A DNA stretch of 64,000 nt from Balneola sp. (lineage in GTDB: Bacteria > Bacteroidota > Rhodothermia > Balneolales > Balneolaceae). The notes beneath the pieces were generated by a model. That model saw nothing but the letters and a program-made list of their open reading frames with translations, ran no database searches and had not been told where the DNA came from. This document shows, piece after piece, positions 1 through 8,971 of this stretch; position 1 is the stretch's first letter; each line of letters starts with the position of its first letter. Position numbers and translations under genes: made by a program. The stretch is taken from the NCBI GenBank assembly GCA_002720745.1, contig PBJO01000007.1, positions 171,781 to 235,780 of the forward strand. The letters run 5' to 3'.

Positions 1-122
1 TGGTAACTCATGAAAATGAAATTGCAGAGTATGCACGGCGAATAGTTCGTCTTCGTGATGGGTTAGTTGAAAAAGATGAACTTGTCTCTAATCCTGTTTT
101 AGAAAAAGACACGGTAAATTAG
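1..122 (+). CDS. ABC transporter ATP-binding protein, C-terminal fragment
   Basis: The window opens inside a plus-strand reading frame (codons in phase from base 3) ending in TAG at 120-122. The visible 39 residues begin VTHENEIAEYARRIVRLRDG, which matches the end of MacB/LolD-type ABC ATPases: the H of the H-loop (VTHE) followed by the A..A.RI..LRDG segment. Such ATPases power lipoprotein release or macrolide-type efflux at the inner membrane, but the fragment is too short to say which. Its stop is one base from the stop of the convergent next gene. The 5' part lies outside the window. Confidence 0.8.
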   Translation, partial: VTHENEIAEYARRIVRLRDGLVEKDELVSNPVLEKDTVN

Positions 123-123
123 T

Positions 124-1146
124 TTAATTTCTTAAGCCAATGCCAATACCGCCATTAAATGTGGTGTATTCTGCTGTCGTAACTTCTGCGAATATTCTAA
201 ATATGGCAAATTTAATTTGGGCACCCGCCATTAAATGAATCCCACCATCGTAGCTCTGAGAGTAAGATACAGGGTCTGTTAAGGTATTTTGAAATATACC
301 TGAACCAATAACATAATCACCAAGCATATTTAATTCAAAAGTACCCGACTGGTAGCCGACTCCAGCGTAGGCTGATATAAATGGTAACGTTTTACCTACT
401 AAAAAATTAGTTACAATTGCTTCGGTTGAACTTTCGACACGTTGCTCATTGGCACCCTCATTAAATTCGAGATTCACCCCCATATTGAGCTGTGTATAAG
501 CGGCCATTATAGTTAGATCTATTGGTAAAAGCTTACCACCGGGGATCCATTGATTTATATCATGTTTTACACCAATCCCAAATAAATCAATCGACCCAAA
601 ATTTTTAAATGAATCAATTGGCCCAAGATTAAGTTCTTGAAAATTAACTTCGGGCACATAACGAACGGTAATATCTGTGCCTAAAAATAATCCAAGATTA
701 GCCTGAACTATTGGTGTAGGTACGTAGTGTAAATTTGTACCTCTAGGTAACGTTAAAGTAGAGTTGTCTGGTAAAGTTAGTATTTGACCACTAATACCTT
801 CTCCAGCTATAGTACTTGATGTACCCGAGCTAACGCTAATCCCTTCTAGTCCAATTGAGTTAGCATCAAACATTTGTTCAACGGTAGGAACTATAGCAAC
901 AGAAGTGCGTAATTGAAGGCTAAAACCAAGTGATTTAGTAGGTTTCGCTTTAGTAGTCCAACCTGAGTTTAATCCGGTAATAATTCCATTTGGTAATGGG
1001 CTTAAATAGGCTTTTGTTAATGCTTCAACGTTATCACCACCTGCATCTAGGAATTTCTCAATTTCTTTTAACTGTCCATGGGTGTCTTCAATAGGAGCTA
1101 AAAAAAATAATGCTGTAATAAGTAAACTTAATAGAAGTTTTTTCAT
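124..1146 (-). CDS. Exported beta-rich protein, DUF6588-like
   Basis: A 340-residue protein with a clear signal peptide (residues 1-24, lysine pair then a leucine-rich stretch, cleavage near THGQ). The rest is rich in alternating hydrophobic/polar residues, with many aromatic or leucine ends, typical of an outer-membrane beta-barrel. The layout (LKEIEKFL after the signal, then repeated GIGVKHDI-like and GAQIKFAIFRIFAEV-like strands) recalls the DUF6588 family of Bacteroidota-type bacteria; this family call is from memory of the pattern, and function is unknown. ATG start at 1144-1146. It converges on the ABC ATPase fragment (stops one base apart). Bases 1147-1350 upstream must hold its promoter, but no convincing motif was seen. 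Confidence 0.7.
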   Translation of the reverse strand: MKKLLLSLLITALFFLAPIEDTHGQLKEIEKFLDAGGDNVEALTKAYLSPLPNGIITGLNSGWTTKAKPTKSLGFSLQLRTSVAIVPTVEQMFDANSIGLEGISVSSGTSSTIAGEGISGQILTLPDNSTLTLPRGTNLHYVPTPIVQANLGLFLGTDITVRYVPEVNFQELNLGPIDSFKNFGSIDLFGIGVKHDINQWIPGGKLLPIDLTIMAAYTQLNMGVNLEFNEGANEQRVESSTEAIVTNFLVGKTLPFISAYAGVGYQSGTFELNMLGDYVIGSGIFQNTLTDPVSYSQSYDGGIHLMAGAQIKFAIFRIFAEVTTAEYTTFNGGIGIGLRN

Positions 1147-1350
1147 TGGTAGATTATCAATTTGTTACTATAGTTAGAATAACTTGTCTTTAAATTATGT
1201 AAAACCGCCTACATTTTAGTTGTTGGTTTATTGTAGAGAATTTATCGCTTACTCTTCGGCAGTTTTCATTAACCAAATGCTTTATAGCAAAATAAATATA
1301 GTGAAAGAAATAGCTGAATAGAAATTTTGTCTCATGCGTGCCCTTCAAAT

Positions 1351-2292
1351 TTAAGAGGACTCTATCATATTCAAGTAGGATAAATAGCGTGAAGGAGCTA
1401 TTTCTCCTTGGTCAACTGCTTCTAATACTCCACAAGAGGGTTCATGTATATGAGTGCATGTATTGAATTTGCAAGATTTTCTAGGTACTAACATTTCGGG
1501 AAAATACAATGATATTTCCCAATCTTCTATGTTGTACAGCCCAAACTCTCTAATACCAGGGGTATCCGCTAAATAACCTCCAAAGGGTAGGGGTACTAAT
1601 TTGGCAAAGGTAGTTGTATGCTTACCTTTATTTGAATAGCTAGAAATTTCGGAGGTTTTTTCTTCCAATCGAACATCAATTGCATTCATTAAGCTTGTTT
1701 TTCCAACGCCAGATGAACCAATAAAAACACTTGTTTTGTCCTTGATTAGTACTTTTAACTCACTGACACTCTGTGATGCCATAATACTACCCTGCAATAC
1801 CTTATACCCCAAGTTTTTATATAAACTCGCAATATGAGTCAATTCATTCATATCGGAGCTATTAGCTAAATCCAATTTATTAAAAAACAAAATAGGTGTT
1901 ACCTGATAAGCCTCACAACTCACCAAAAAACGATCAATAAAACCTGTTTTGTACTTAGGTTGTTTAATAGAACTAACTAATATAGCATAGTCTATATTGG
2001 ATACCAATATTTGTTGTCCACGCTTGCCATGTGTGGCCTTTCGAGTTACATAATTTGAGCGCTCTAATATGTTGGTAATTTTTGCAGAATTATCTTCATT
2101 TACAGTAAAATGAACATAATCACCAACAGCAATAGGATTTGTTTGGCCTGAATGAGTTTGACGAAATCTTCCGGGTAATCTAGCTGCGTAAATATCTCCA
2201 TCATTCTTTTGAATTTCATACCAACTACCAGTCGACTGTATTACTCGAGCAGTATGTATACCATAAATCTCAGACGCTGGATTTAATGGCAT
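1351..2292 (-). CDS. rsgA: Ribosome small subunit-dependent GTPase RsgA
   Basis: RsgA is a circularly permuted GTPase that helps the last stages of 30S subunit maturation in the cytoplasm. The permuted order is visible: OB-fold N-terminus, NKLD (G4), then the P-loop GSSGVGKTS (G1) and DTPG (G3), followed by the C-terminal zinc site CKFNTCTHIHEPSC (C-x4-C-x-H-x5-C). I place the start at ATG 2290-2292 (313 aa). A TTG at 2317-2319, one base after the lon stop, would add nine residues and remains possible. It follows lon directly on the same strand and is probably co-transcribed. Confidence 0.93.
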   Translation of the reverse strand: MPLNPASEIYGIHTARVIQSTGSWYEIQKNDGDIYAARLPGRFRQTHSGQTNPIAVGDYVHFTVNEDNSAKITNILERSNYVTRKATHGKRGQQILVSNIDYAILVSSIKQPKYKTGFIDRFLVSCEAYQVTPILFFNKLDLANSSDMNELTHIASLYKNLGYKVLQGSIMASQSVSELKVLIKDKTSVFIGSSGVGKTSLMNAIDVRLEEKTSEISSYSNKGKHTTTFAKLVPLPFGGYLADTPGIREFGLYNIEDWEISLYFPEMLVPRKSCKFNTCTHIHEPSCGVLEAVDQGEIAPSRYLSYLNMIESS

Positions 2293-2320
2293 GTAATGAC
2301 CATTTGAATGTTTGTGCAAC

Positions 2321-4780
2321 TCATTTCTTTATGGTATCGGGTCGTTTAAAGAATTCATAAGGTTTATTGATGGATTTTTTTTCCAATAATTTTGGTAATA
2401 CTTGGTCCATTTTTTCAACATAGGAAATAGTCAAATCTTCTATAACATCTTGTTCAATTTCGGCCACATCTTTTTCATTTTTACTTGGTAATACGACCTC
2501 TTTAATACCTGCACGTTTTGCGGCTAACACTTTTTCCTTAATTCCACCTACTGCAAGGACCAATCCCCTTAGGGTTATTTCTCCAGTTAATGCAATATCA
2601 CCTTTGACCTTTCGCTGAGTATAGATTGATGCTAAGGCACTCAAAATTGATACTCCTGCCGACGGACCGTCTTTTGGTGTAGCACCAGCGGGAACATGTA
2701 AGTGTACATCCCAATGAGTGAAGGCATTTTCTGGTATGTTAAGTTGTTTAGAATGAGCTTTTAAATAAGATAGAGCTAGCTGAGCAGACTCTTTCATAAC
2801 ATCACCCAGTTGACCAGTTATTTGTATTTTTCCACTTCCAGGACTTACACTAGCTTCTATAAATAAAATATCACCACCAAAAGGTGTCCAAGCCAAGCCA
2901 GTCGCAACACCTGGAACTTTCATTCGTTCAGCCGTATCTTTTTGAAACTTAGGCTTACCTAATAAGTCTTCAATATCCACAGCATCAACAGTGGTCTTAT
3001 CTATTTCCTCAAATGCTACTTTAGCAGCAATTCCTCTACAAACGGATGCTATTTCACGATCTAAATTTCGAACTCCAGACTCTCGAGTATATTCTTTAAT
3101 TATTTTTGCTAAACCGGCATCATTTACTGTTAATTGATCTTCTTTCAGTCCATTTCCTGAAATCTGCTTAGGAAGAAGATATTTTTTTGCTATCTGAGTT
3201 TTCTCTTCTTGCGTATATCCGCTGATCGGTATAATCTCCATTCGGTCCCTAAGCGGTGGAGGAATTGTATCCAGGCTGTTAGCTGTGGCTATGAATAATA
3301 CCTTAGATAGGTCATATTCAAGCTCCAGATAGTTATCACTAAATGTGTCATTTTGCTCTGGATCTAATACCTCCAAGAGGGCTGAGGTGGGATCTCCGCG
3401 ATAATCAGCTCCAACTTTATCAATTTCATCCAGCATAATGACTGGATTTCCTTTACCTGCTTTTTTCATTGCACGTAAGATTCTACCTGGTAATGCCCCG
3501 ATATAGGTTCGGCGATGACCTCGTATTTCGGCTTCATCGCGGATACCTCCTAAGCTGAAACGCTCAAATTCGCGGTCCAATGCACTGGCGATTGACTTAC
3601 CAAGTGACGTTTTACCCACACCAGGAGGGCCATAAAAGCATAGTATTGGTGCTTTCATATCGTTTTTAAGCTTGAGTACTGCTAAATATTCAATGATGCG
3701 TTTTTTAACCTTTTCAAGTCCATGGTGATCATCGTCAAGTATAGATTTGGCATGAGCTAAATCCAATTTATCTTTTGAGTACTCGTTCCAAGGCAAGTCT
3801 AAAATCCATTCCACATACGAATGAATAATACCATAGTTTGGTGAGGCATTGGGTGTCATTTCAAGTCGCTTTAACTCTTTTTCAGTCACCCCACGAACAT
3901 AATCTGGCAAAGTTTTTTCGGCCAACTTAGTTTTTAATTTTTGAAAATCCTGCTGTTCAGCATCTTCGCCAAGTTCTTCTTGTATAGCTTTCATTTGTTG
4001 CCGTAGAAAGAACTCTCTTTGTTGGTCATCAATGTCAGACTTAACTTTAGTTCTAATACGTTCACTTACATCTAGAACTTGAAGTTCTTGCTCTAAAAAG
4101 CCCATTATGTCTCGAAGATTTGCTGAAAATTCTTGCTGCTCAAGTAAACGTTGTTTTTCAGTTAGATCTACATTTAGATTAGACGCAATAAAATTAAGTA
4201 AAAAAACCGGGCTATTTATATTGTTGACTGCCAATGCCGCTTCAGAAGGAATATTAGGAGACTTATTTATAATGTTAGCAGCTGTTTCTTTGATATTTCG
4301 TACAGAAGCATCAAGTTCAACACCCTCAATATCCATTTTTTTTAGATATGATAAGGTTGTTGCTTTAAAATAGGGTTGCTCCTCGGTAAATTCATTAATT
4401 TTAAAAAGTGATTTACCTTGTATCACAATACTTCGAGTACCATCAGGCATTTTTATTAGTTTTAAAATTTGGGCAACGGTACCTACTCGATGAAGATCGT
4501 CATATGCTGGTTCCTCAATATTCATATCCTTTTGGGTGACTACACCAATAATTTTGTCCGCAGCATATGCATCTTTCACTAAACGCAACGATCTATCTCT
4601 ACCTACTGTAATGGGAACAACCACTCCTGGAAATAAGACGGTATTTTTTAATGGTAATATTGGTAGACTTTCAGGGACCTCAGATTCGGTAAGCGCGCGT
4701 TCTTCTTCTTCGGACATGAGAGGAATTGCTTGCTCAAAATCTTCTATATGCTCATCTGTATCGTCAAAAAAATTAATCAA
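2321..4780 (-). CDS. lon: ATP-dependent protease Lon
   Basis: A full-length Lon protease (819 aa) that degrades misfolded and regulatory proteins in the cytoplasm as a hexamer. Visible parts are the N-terminal substrate domain starting LPILPLKNTVLFPG, the Walker A GPPGVGKTS, Walker B VIMLDEID, and the C-terminal protease domain with the Ser-Lys dyad: Ser in PKDGPSAG (about residue 707) and Lys in GGIKEKVLAA (about residue 748). The only in-frame start near the N-terminus is TTG at 4778-4780, with no in-frame ATG just upstream. rsgA follows at once downstream. A possible promoter lies about 110 bases upstream. Confidence 0.97.
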   Translation of the reverse strand: MINFFDDTDEHIEDFEQAIPLMSEEEERALTESEVPESLPILPLKNTVLFPGVVVPITVGRDRSLRLVKDAYAADKIIGVVTQKDMNIEEPAYDDLHRVGTVAQILKLIKMPDGTRSIVIQGKSLFKINEFTEEQPYFKATTLSYLKKMDIEGVELDASVRNIKETAANIINKSPNIPSEAALAVNNINSPVFLLNFIASNLNVDLTEKQRLLEQQEFSANLRDIMGFLEQELQVLDVSERIRTKVKSDIDDQQREFFLRQQMKAIQEELGEDAEQQDFQKLKTKLAEKTLPDYVRGVTEKELKRLEMTPNASPNYGIIHSYVEWILDLPWNEYSKDKLDLAHAKSILDDDHHGLEKVKKRIIEYLAVLKLKNDMKAPILCFYGPPGVGKTSLGKSIASALDREFERFSLGGIRDEAEIRGHRRTYIGALPGRILRAMKKAGKGNPVIMLDEIDKVGADYRGDPTSALLEVLDPEQNDTFSDNYLELEYDLSKVLFIATANSLDTIPPPLRDRMEIIPISGYTQEEKTQIAKKYLLPKQISGNGLKEDQLTVNDAGLAKIIKEYTRESGVRNLDREIASVCRGIAAKVAFEEIDKTTVDAVDIEDLLGKPKFQKDTAERMKVPGVATGLAWTPFGGDILFIEASVSPGSGKIQITGQLGDVMKESAQLALSYLKAHSKQLNIPENAFTHWDVHLHVPAGATPKDGPSAGVSILSALASIYTQRKVKGDIALTGEITLRGLVLAVGGIKEKVLAAKRAGIKEVVLPSKNEKDVAEIEQDVIEDLTISYVEKMDQVLPKLLEKKSINKPYEFFKRPDTIKK

Positions 4781-4887
4781 AATAAATTTATCTTTGGTTT
4801 CATCACATTTGTATTGTTACAAAGCAATAAATAAGCCATACTAAGGCTAGGGAACAAAAGGGCAGATATTATTTTACCTGTCAGTAA

Positions 4888-4917
4888 TTGATAACTAATT
4901 TAATTCTTGATTGTCAA
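4888..4917 (-). promoter_or_regulatory. Candidate sigma-70-like promoter for lon
   Basis: On the minus strand a consensus TTGACA (+ strand 4912-4917) is followed after 18 bases by TATCAA (4888-4893), a 4/6 match to a -10 box. It lies upstream of the lon TTG start in a 163-base gap that holds nothing else. This is pattern matching only. If the lineage uses a Bacteroidota-type sigma factor (TAnnTTTG) this reading would be wrong. Confidence 0.3.
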
Positions 4918-4943
4918 ATTGTCACTCAATTACAGGTACCTAA

Positions 4944-6575
4944 TTAAAAACGAAGGTTAAAACCACTGAAACTGATGGAGCTAGGTAAATTTCTTCTATC
5001 ATTTTTGGATATAGGCCATCGACTGCTAAGTTCTAGTTCCACTAGCGTGCCTGCCAAACGAAAGCCGAGGGAAAGATCATTTCCCCAATTGGTAGATTGG
5101 GTATATCCACTTGATATAATAATTCCTTTGATAGGTTGTAGACTAGCACCAGTACTGTAAGTCCAACCTGGTACACTAAAAAATGTAGTAAATAAAGTAT
5201 ATTGTAAATCTGCTTGAATCGACCAACTATTCCACAGTAGGTGTATGCCTAGTTGAGTTTTAGTAGGTAATAAAACAGTGTTTTTTGTTTTGACTAAAGG
5301 GTTATTTTGTAATTGATGTAGTTGTCCATTAGCCTCTAAAAAATAAAAATACTGTTCTGGACTTCCTTCATACATTGGTAAGTTCTTGTTAATAGCAGCG
5401 TTTATATCAATAGGTTCTATTACGGCTTCTGTAAGCTCAGAGGATTCTAGATACAGTCCTTCCGCATACTCGATATATCCGATGTCAGTTACTGATAAAG
5501 CAATGCTGATCGATCTTGCTACTTTAGTGTTCTCTTTTGAAACCAAGCTAAGTTCATTGGACAGATTTCGAGTATATCGAAGACCAACATCCGTACCAAA
5601 ACCTAGGCCATCCTTGAAATCGTTCAATGAAGCAGCGTATCGATGATCTATATCGGGTATCGGGATGGTAGAACGGGTATTTCCTCGGTGTAGGCTGATT
5701 AGATAATCGGAATAGAGCCCAGCGGTTTCAATCATGAAGGATTCAAGAAGTTCATTATTCCCACTAAAGTAAGCAGACTCGGAGCGACTCATTGAACGAG
5801 ACCCTGCCATAATAAGCCTGGGACTAAAACCCAGACTAAATTGATCGGATACCGGAGTGAAATCACTGAGTATATCTAACCGTTCACTATATTTAAGTCC
5901 GACAGCAAGATAGTTTATCTCATCATGGGCCAACAACTGAGACCTTTTTAAGCCACTTAGACTAGGATAAAATTCTTTGTCGTACCACCCTCGATTCACT
6001 TGAAAGGATTGCTTAAATACATATTCCGCGTATAGTGCTATGGATAATTGCTCATTGTGAAACCCAACCGATAATAGTTCTTGAGTTATTGAAGAGCGAA
6101 AATGAGTGGGTTCCGAAGATTCCGTAAATAGCCGATTGAGTTCGCTTTGGTTTTGTGGTAAAGAATTGATCTGTGAAGCGGATATGGGTTGATAAGGCTC
6201 GTAGGTCATTAACCAACTTGAGAGATCCGATTTCTCATCTGCAGTTGTGGATATGTTTGGATTAACCATCGAGAGTAATCCCAATTTTACCGTCCATTTT
6301 TTTTCCAAATTGAATTGAAAATTAGCAGGGTTTATCCGAAGTCCATTAACCCCCGAAAGATAACTGACACCAGAACCACCCATACTGGGTAACATTGAAG
6401 GGGCACTGCCATAAATTTCAACCGTTTTTACACTTGATTTTTGAGATTGTAGCTGTGCATTAAGTCGATAGGGTTGTGCGCAAAGAATTAACACAACCAT
6501 AAAAACCCCGATGGCTAATCGCAAACCTCTAATCTCTGAATTAGGGCCAATTAGTATGTTCAATCCACTTTGCAT
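4944..6575 (-). CDS. Exported outer-membrane-type beta protein, function unknown
   Basis: A 543-residue protein with an N-terminal hydrophobic export segment (residues about 16-34, IRGLRLAIGVFMVVLILCAQ) and probable cleavage near LNAQ. The mature part starts with a segment PSMLPSMGGSGVSYLSGVNG and LRINPANF, reminiscent of DUF5723/PorV-like barrel proteins in which an NPA motif follows the first strands; many amphipathic strands follow, ending in SFSGFNLRF with a terminal phenylalanine as is usual for outer-membrane barrels. ATG start. It lies downstream of the helicase gene on the same strand, 32 bases from that gene's stop. Substrate and role cannot be told from sequence. Confidence 0.6.
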   Translation of the reverse strand: MQSGLNILIGPNSEIRGLRLAIGVFMVVLILCAQPYRLNAQLQSQKSSVKTVEIYGSAPSMLPSMGGSGVSYLSGVNGLRINPANFQFNLEKKWTVKLGLLSMVNPNISTTADEKSDLSSWLMTYEPYQPISASQINSLPQNQSELNRLFTESSEPTHFRSSITQELLSVGFHNEQLSIALYAEYVFKQSFQVNRGWYDKEFYPSLSGLKRSQLLAHDEINYLAVGLKYSERLDILSDFTPVSDQFSLGFSPRLIMAGSRSMSRSESAYFSGNNELLESFMIETAGLYSDYLISLHRGNTRSTIPIPDIDHRYAASLNDFKDGLGFGTDVGLRYTRNLSNELSLVSKENTKVARSISIALSVTDIGYIEYAEGLYLESSELTEAVIEPIDINAAINKNLPMYEGSPEQYFYFLEANGQLHQLQNNPLVKTKNTVLLPTKTQLGIHLLWNSWSIQADLQYTLFTTFFSVPGWTYSTGASLQPIKGIIISSGYTQSTNWGNDLSLGFRLAGTLVELELSSRWPISKNDRRNLPSSISFSGFNLRF

Positions 6576-6607
6576 GGTTGGTACTTCGTACTTGGTATGT
6601 CAAACAG

Positions 6608-8968
6608 CTAATCGTTTATAATCGAGAGGGGTGCTGCTTGGAGCATTAATTTTTTCTGACCTCTATTCTTGAAAAATACAACAACTTTTGTCTGTGTTCC
6701 ACTACCGCTACGGCTCATAATTTTTCCTGTACCAAATTTGTCATGAACAACCACTGCCCCAACAACAAAGGGATCCGTACCCTCATTAAGGTCATAATCA
6801 ATCCTACCTAAGGAAGAATAGCTTTTATAGGAAGGGCTTTTTCCTGCTGCATTATGTTCAATGGTATGTCCAAGACTACTTCTGCTTTTCTGAGCGCTCG
6901 CTATGTGTTCATGGCGGCTGGCTTCGCCGTCCTCTGTGTAAGAATTAGCACCTCTTGTAGACATGAAACGGTCACTACGTTGTCGAAGAGTGGTACCTGT
7001 TTCGGTTCGAACAACTGAGGTATCCACTTCATCTAAAAATCGTGATCGCATCTGACGTTGTTCTTCTCCGTATTTAAAGCGGTTGCTGCAATGACTAAAA
7101 TAAAGTCGTTCTTGGGCGCGGGTTATTGCTACATAAAACAATCTCCGTTCTTCTTCTATATCTACGTCAAAACTTTCTTTGGCTCCAACAGGAAACAAAT
7201 TTTCTTCAAGTCCCACAACAAATACTACTGGAAACTCTAAGCCCTTAGAACTGTGAACGGTCATCAAGGTAACTGCTGGTTTGCTATCATCGAATTTATC
7301 CCCGTCAGTAATGAGACTTATTTCTTGTAAAAAGGCACTTAGAGATGTTTTATTGTCTTGTTTTTCATAATAACTGATGGCATTTATGAATTCCAATATA
7401 TTTTCACGCCGCATTAAACTTTCGTGGGATTGTTCTTCTACAAGCATTTTCATGTATCCTGATTTATCTAATAAATTTCGGGTGAGTTCATGAAGCTTCA
7501 CCTCTTTTGTTGTAAGAGCCTTCCTAAATTCATTCATCATATTGACAAATTCCCTAATTCGAACTTTGGCTGGGCGGTATATCTGTGTTTCCTCTATTTG
7601 TTCTAGTAACTCCCACACTCTGAGACCTTGTTCTCGTGCACCCCTTCGCACATCATTGATTGATTTTTGACCAATACCTCTTGGAGGTTCATTAATGATG
7701 CGTATTAGATTCGTTTCATCAAATTGATTAACCAAAAGCTTTAAGTAGGCAAGTACATCCTTTATTTCTTTACGTTGATAGAATGATAAACCACCGATGA
7801 GTTGGTAATCTATTTTATGTCGCCTAAAAGCCTCTTCAAACACTCTAGATTGGTAGTTGGTTCTGTAGAGTACGGCGAATTGATTGTAATTGAGCAAGGC
7901 CTGCTGGCCGAGTTTTAAGATATATTGAGCGACCCGGTTAGCTTCATCTCTCTCATCGAAATTTTCTAGAACAGTAATAGGTTCTCCGTAATCTTTTTCC
8001 GTCCAAAGGGTTTTATCAAGTTGTTTTTCATTCTTTTTTATTATCGAATCAGCACAGGCTAAAATAGACTTAGTAGAGCGATAATTCTGTTCTAAGGGAA
8101 CCTGATGAGCATCTGTGTAATCCTGTTTGAAATTGAGAATATTAGAAATATCAGCCCCTCGAAATGAGTAGATACTTTGTGCATCATCACCCACCACACA
8201 TAAATTGTGATGTTTATCAGCTAATAATTTAGTGACTTTATACTGCGCATGATTGGTATCCTGATATTCATCTATGAGGATGTAACGAAATCTATTTTGA
8301 TATTTTTCTAATAATTCGGGATCACTATCAAATAGTTCAATGGGCAGAATTAGTAAATCATCAAAATCCATTGCATTACTATCTTTCAGTCTTTTTTTAT
8401 AAATCTTATATACCTTGGAAGTAATATCATCGAGTGTAGAGCCAATAAATTTTTTGGCATATATTTTAGGATCAATTAGTTGATTCTTTGCATCACTAAT
8501 CTTGTAGTGTATGGTTCTCGGTTTAATTTGTTTTGGGTCATAGTTGAGTTCTTGAAGAATTTGCTTTATGACAGTCTCCACATCCGAGGTATCGTAAATA
8601 GTAAAATCTTGACCAAAACCGAGTTTCTTCGCTTCTACTCGGAGTATTCTGGAAAAAACAGAGTGAAAGGTGCCCATCCACAGGTTATGAGCTGGTTCTC
8701 CAATGAGTTGAACAATACGATCCTTCATTTCTCGAGCAGCTTTATTGGTAAAGGTCAAAGCCAATATCTCTTGTGGGGCTGCTTTGAATTGCTGAAGCAG
8801 ATAAGCAATTCTATATGTCAATACCCTGGTTTTGCCCGAACCTGCACCTGCTACTATTAAAAGTGGGCCATCACTATGAGTAACCGCCTCTTTTTGTTGA
8901 GGATTTAACCCTTCCAAGAAAGAGGGTTGATTTACCTGAGAGGAAGAGGACATGATAAAACTCTTCAT
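6608..8968 (-). CDS. pcrA: UvrD/PcrA-type DNA helicase
   Basis: A 786-residue superfamily 1A 3'-5' DNA helicase acting in repair and in removing proteins from DNA. Seen: Q-motif LNPQQKEAV, Walker A AGAGSGKTRVLTYR, motif II DEYQDTN, GDDAQSIYSFRGA (motif III), QNYRST (motif IV), TVHSSKGLEF and VAITRAQERLY (motifs V and VI). The C-terminus has a small Tudor-like domain (VGAVVVHDKFGTGKI...VVVFFKNRG) characteristic of PcrA, used for RNA polymerase binding. Start is ATG 8966-8968; a second ATG five codons later (MSSSSQ) is equally good. The valS stop is only three bases upstream, so the two genes are probably one transcript. Confidence 0.95.
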   Translation of the reverse strand: MKSFIMSSSSQVNQPSFLEGLNPQQKEAVTHSDGPLLIVAGAGSGKTRVLTYRIAYLLQQFKAAPQEILALTFTNKAAREMKDRIVQLIGEPAHNLWMGTFHSVFSRILRVEAKKLGFGQDFTIYDTSDVETVIKQILQELNYDPKQIKPRTIHYKISDAKNQLIDPKIYAKKFIGSTLDDITSKVYKIYKKRLKDSNAMDFDDLLILPIELFDSDPELLEKYQNRFRYILIDEYQDTNHAQYKVTKLLADKHHNLCVVGDDAQSIYSFRGADISNILNFKQDYTDAHQVPLEQNYRSTKSILACADSIIKKNEKQLDKTLWTEKDYGEPITVLENFDERDEANRVAQYILKLGQQALLNYNQFAVLYRTNYQSRVFEEAFRRHKIDYQLIGGLSFYQRKEIKDVLAYLKLLVNQFDETNLIRIINEPPRGIGQKSINDVRRGAREQGLRVWELLEQIEETQIYRPAKVRIREFVNMMNEFRKALTTKEVKLHELTRNLLDKSGYMKMLVEEQSHESLMRRENILEFINAISYYEKQDNKTSLSAFLQEISLITDGDKFDDSKPAVTLMTVHSSKGLEFPVVFVVGLEENLFPVGAKESFDVDIEEERRLFYVAITRAQERLYFSHCSNRFKYGEEQRQMRSRFLDEVDTSVVRTETGTTLRQRSDRFMSTRGANSYTEDGEASRHEHIASAQKSRSSLGHTIEHNAAGKSPSYKSYSSLGRIDYDLNEGTDPFVVGAVVVHDKFGTGKIMSRSGSGTQTKVVVFFKNRGQKKLMLQAAPLSIIND

Positions 8969-8971
8969 TTG

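Noticed and set aside
1147-1350. Search for a small gene or tRNA in the gap downstream of rsgA
   Set aside because: No frame with a sensible start, no cloverleaf and no clear promoter motif were found.
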